A DNA stretch of 64,000 nucleotides from Saprospiraceae bacterium. Lineage in GTDB: Bacteria > Bacteroidota > Bacteroidia > Chitinophagales > Saprospiraceae. The translations under genes and the position numbers were made by a program. Under the pieces are notes generated by a model that saw only the letters and a list, made by a program, of their open reading frames with translations, was not told where the DNA came from and made no database searches. Below, piece after piece: positions 63,441 through 64,000 of this stretch. How positions within the stretch are numbered: the stretch's first letter is position 1; each line of letters starts with the position of its first letter. The stretch covers positions 658,501 through 722,500 of the forward strand of contig JADJWV010000002.1 of assembly GCA_016716185.1 (NCBI GenBank), given 5' to 3'.

Positions 63441-64000
63441 TCAATCTTCTTTCCTTCCTTTCATCAGCCCTTGTTCATTCATCAGATCAAAAAGTTCTGA
63501 CATATGCTGAAATGGAATGGCATCGTGTTTATGGAATAATTCAGAATTGGTTTCAGCTGTATATCCCATACATTTCATTCCTGCACGTTTGGCAGCGAGT
63601 GCTCCGTGCTCGCTATCTTCAATAATCAAACATTCAGTCAGGTCATAACCGCTGTTCTTGGCAGCATGAATAAAAAGCTCCGGATCGGGTTTGAATTTTT
63701 GGATATCGTGGCCTGAAAAAATAGAAGATTCTTTAAAATACGTCTGCAATCCTGTAATTTCAAGGTTATGATTAATTTTTATCCTGGGACCGTTGGACGC
63801 CACACACATCGATCTGTTTAAAGATTTTAAAATATTCTCAACACCAGGAATTGTCTGCAATTCATTTCTGAATAACTCAAAACTTCTGGCCCTGTAGGCC
63901 TGTTCAATTTCAAAATGATCAGGTACATTTGAATTTTCCTTGACGTAATCAATAGCTTTATAAATAGATCCGCCTTTGAGAGATTGATAAACTTCATTCA
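63441..64000 (-). CDS. HAD-family sugar phosphatase/phosphoglucomutase-like (5' end outside window)
   Basis: C-terminal ~186 codons of a haloacid-dehalogenase hydrolase, probably of the beta-phosphoglucomutase/phosphatase branch. The frame is open to the window edge; the listed ATG-less internal start is ignored. Motif II is in MCVASNGPRIKI (S/N), motif III is the lysine in KFKPDPELF, and motif IV is in IIEDSEHGALAAKRAGM (ED...G). The N-terminal nucleophile motif DxDGT and most of the cap domain lie beyond position 64000. Substrate not predictable. Confidence 0.82.
   Translation of the reverse strand, partial: NEVYQSLKGGSIYKAIDYVKENSNVPDHFEIEQAYRARSFELFRNELQTIPGVENILKSLNRSMCVASNGPRIKINHNLEITGLQTYFKESSIFSGHDIQKFKPDPELFIHAAKNSGYDLTECLIIEDSEHGALAAKRAGMKCMGYTAETNSELFHKHDAIPFQHMSELFDLMNEQGLMKGRKED

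Overview
The window looks like a chromosome segment of a Bacteroidota bacterium, probably from the Saprospiraceae or a near relative. The evidence is indirect but consistent. Four secreted proteins end in the C-terminal sorting domain of the type IX secretion system (T9SS). There is a TonB-dependent receptor with a carboxypeptidase-like N-domain and a TonB/ExbB/ExbD/ExbD operon of the Bacteroidota type. Start codons generally lack Shine-Dalgarno sequences, the -7 motifs fit TAnnTTTG, and the gene orders acpP-fabF-rnc and TPR-DUF4292-EnvC are ones I know from this phylum. Most genes are housekeeping or cell-envelope genes. No phage, CRISPR array or complete insertion sequence was seen.

Layout. 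1-2.5 kb: the end of a PSP1/RicT-like gene and lpdA. 2.47-3.95 kb: a small accessory island holding a MITE-like element, a type IV AbiEii-like toxin and its presumed antitoxin. It is bracketed by the 3' end of lpdA and a second, nearly identical 76-bp copy of that 3' end. 3.95-4.99 kb: a gene-poor AT-rich stretch. 5.0-24.6 kb: one 6545-codon gene for a giant T9SS-exported surface protein with 24 tandem units of about 152 aa. 24.8-29.4 kb: lon, pdxH and a TolC-like gene on the minus strand. 29.5-37.2 kb: a lipoprotein cytochrome c, a degenerate SDR protein, a PA-domain T9SS protein, a TonB-dependent receptor and an APC permease. 37.6-41.5 kb: an Omp28-like T9SS protein, yidD, a lipoprotein and tRNA-Leu(GAG), all minus. 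41.7-41.9 kb: a possible structured non-coding RNA. 42.3-46.6 kb: an AhpD-like protein, small membrane proteins, an AI-2E family transporter, a mechanosensitive-channel-like protein, a DUF2237 protein and an OmpA lipoprotein. 47-50.1 kb: exbB-exbD-exbD-tonB plus a 58-aa membrane ORF. 50.3-54.1 kb: rmuC and a second Omp28-like T9SS protein. 54.6-58.2 kb: an EnvC-like/DUF4292/TPR operon. 58.2-63.1 kb: pyk, diverging from acpP-fabF-rnc and an unknown gene. The right edge cuts a HAD phosphatase gene.

Functional themes. The TonB operon would energise receptors such as the one at 32.8 kb. The T9SS would export the giant protein and the three smaller sorting-domain proteins; its own machinery is not in this window. 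The EnvC/DUF4292/TPR operon probably serves the envelope and cell division, and acpP-fabF supply fatty-acid synthesis.

The intergenic DNA is unusually rich in repeats. A 57-58 bp hairpin family has six copies, usually sitting in arrays of 8-nt words (AAAAAGCC, AAAAAGTC, CGAAACTT, CCAAGCCT). There is a 7-nt GTTGGCA/GTGGGCA array, and a roughly 133-bp element with imperfect terminal inverted repeats occurs twice, each copy with a 4-bp direct duplication. The strongest candidates for something undescribed are the 24-unit giant protein, the toxin-antitoxin cassette between lpdA 3' ends, the hairpin/octamer repeat system and the candidate ncRNA.
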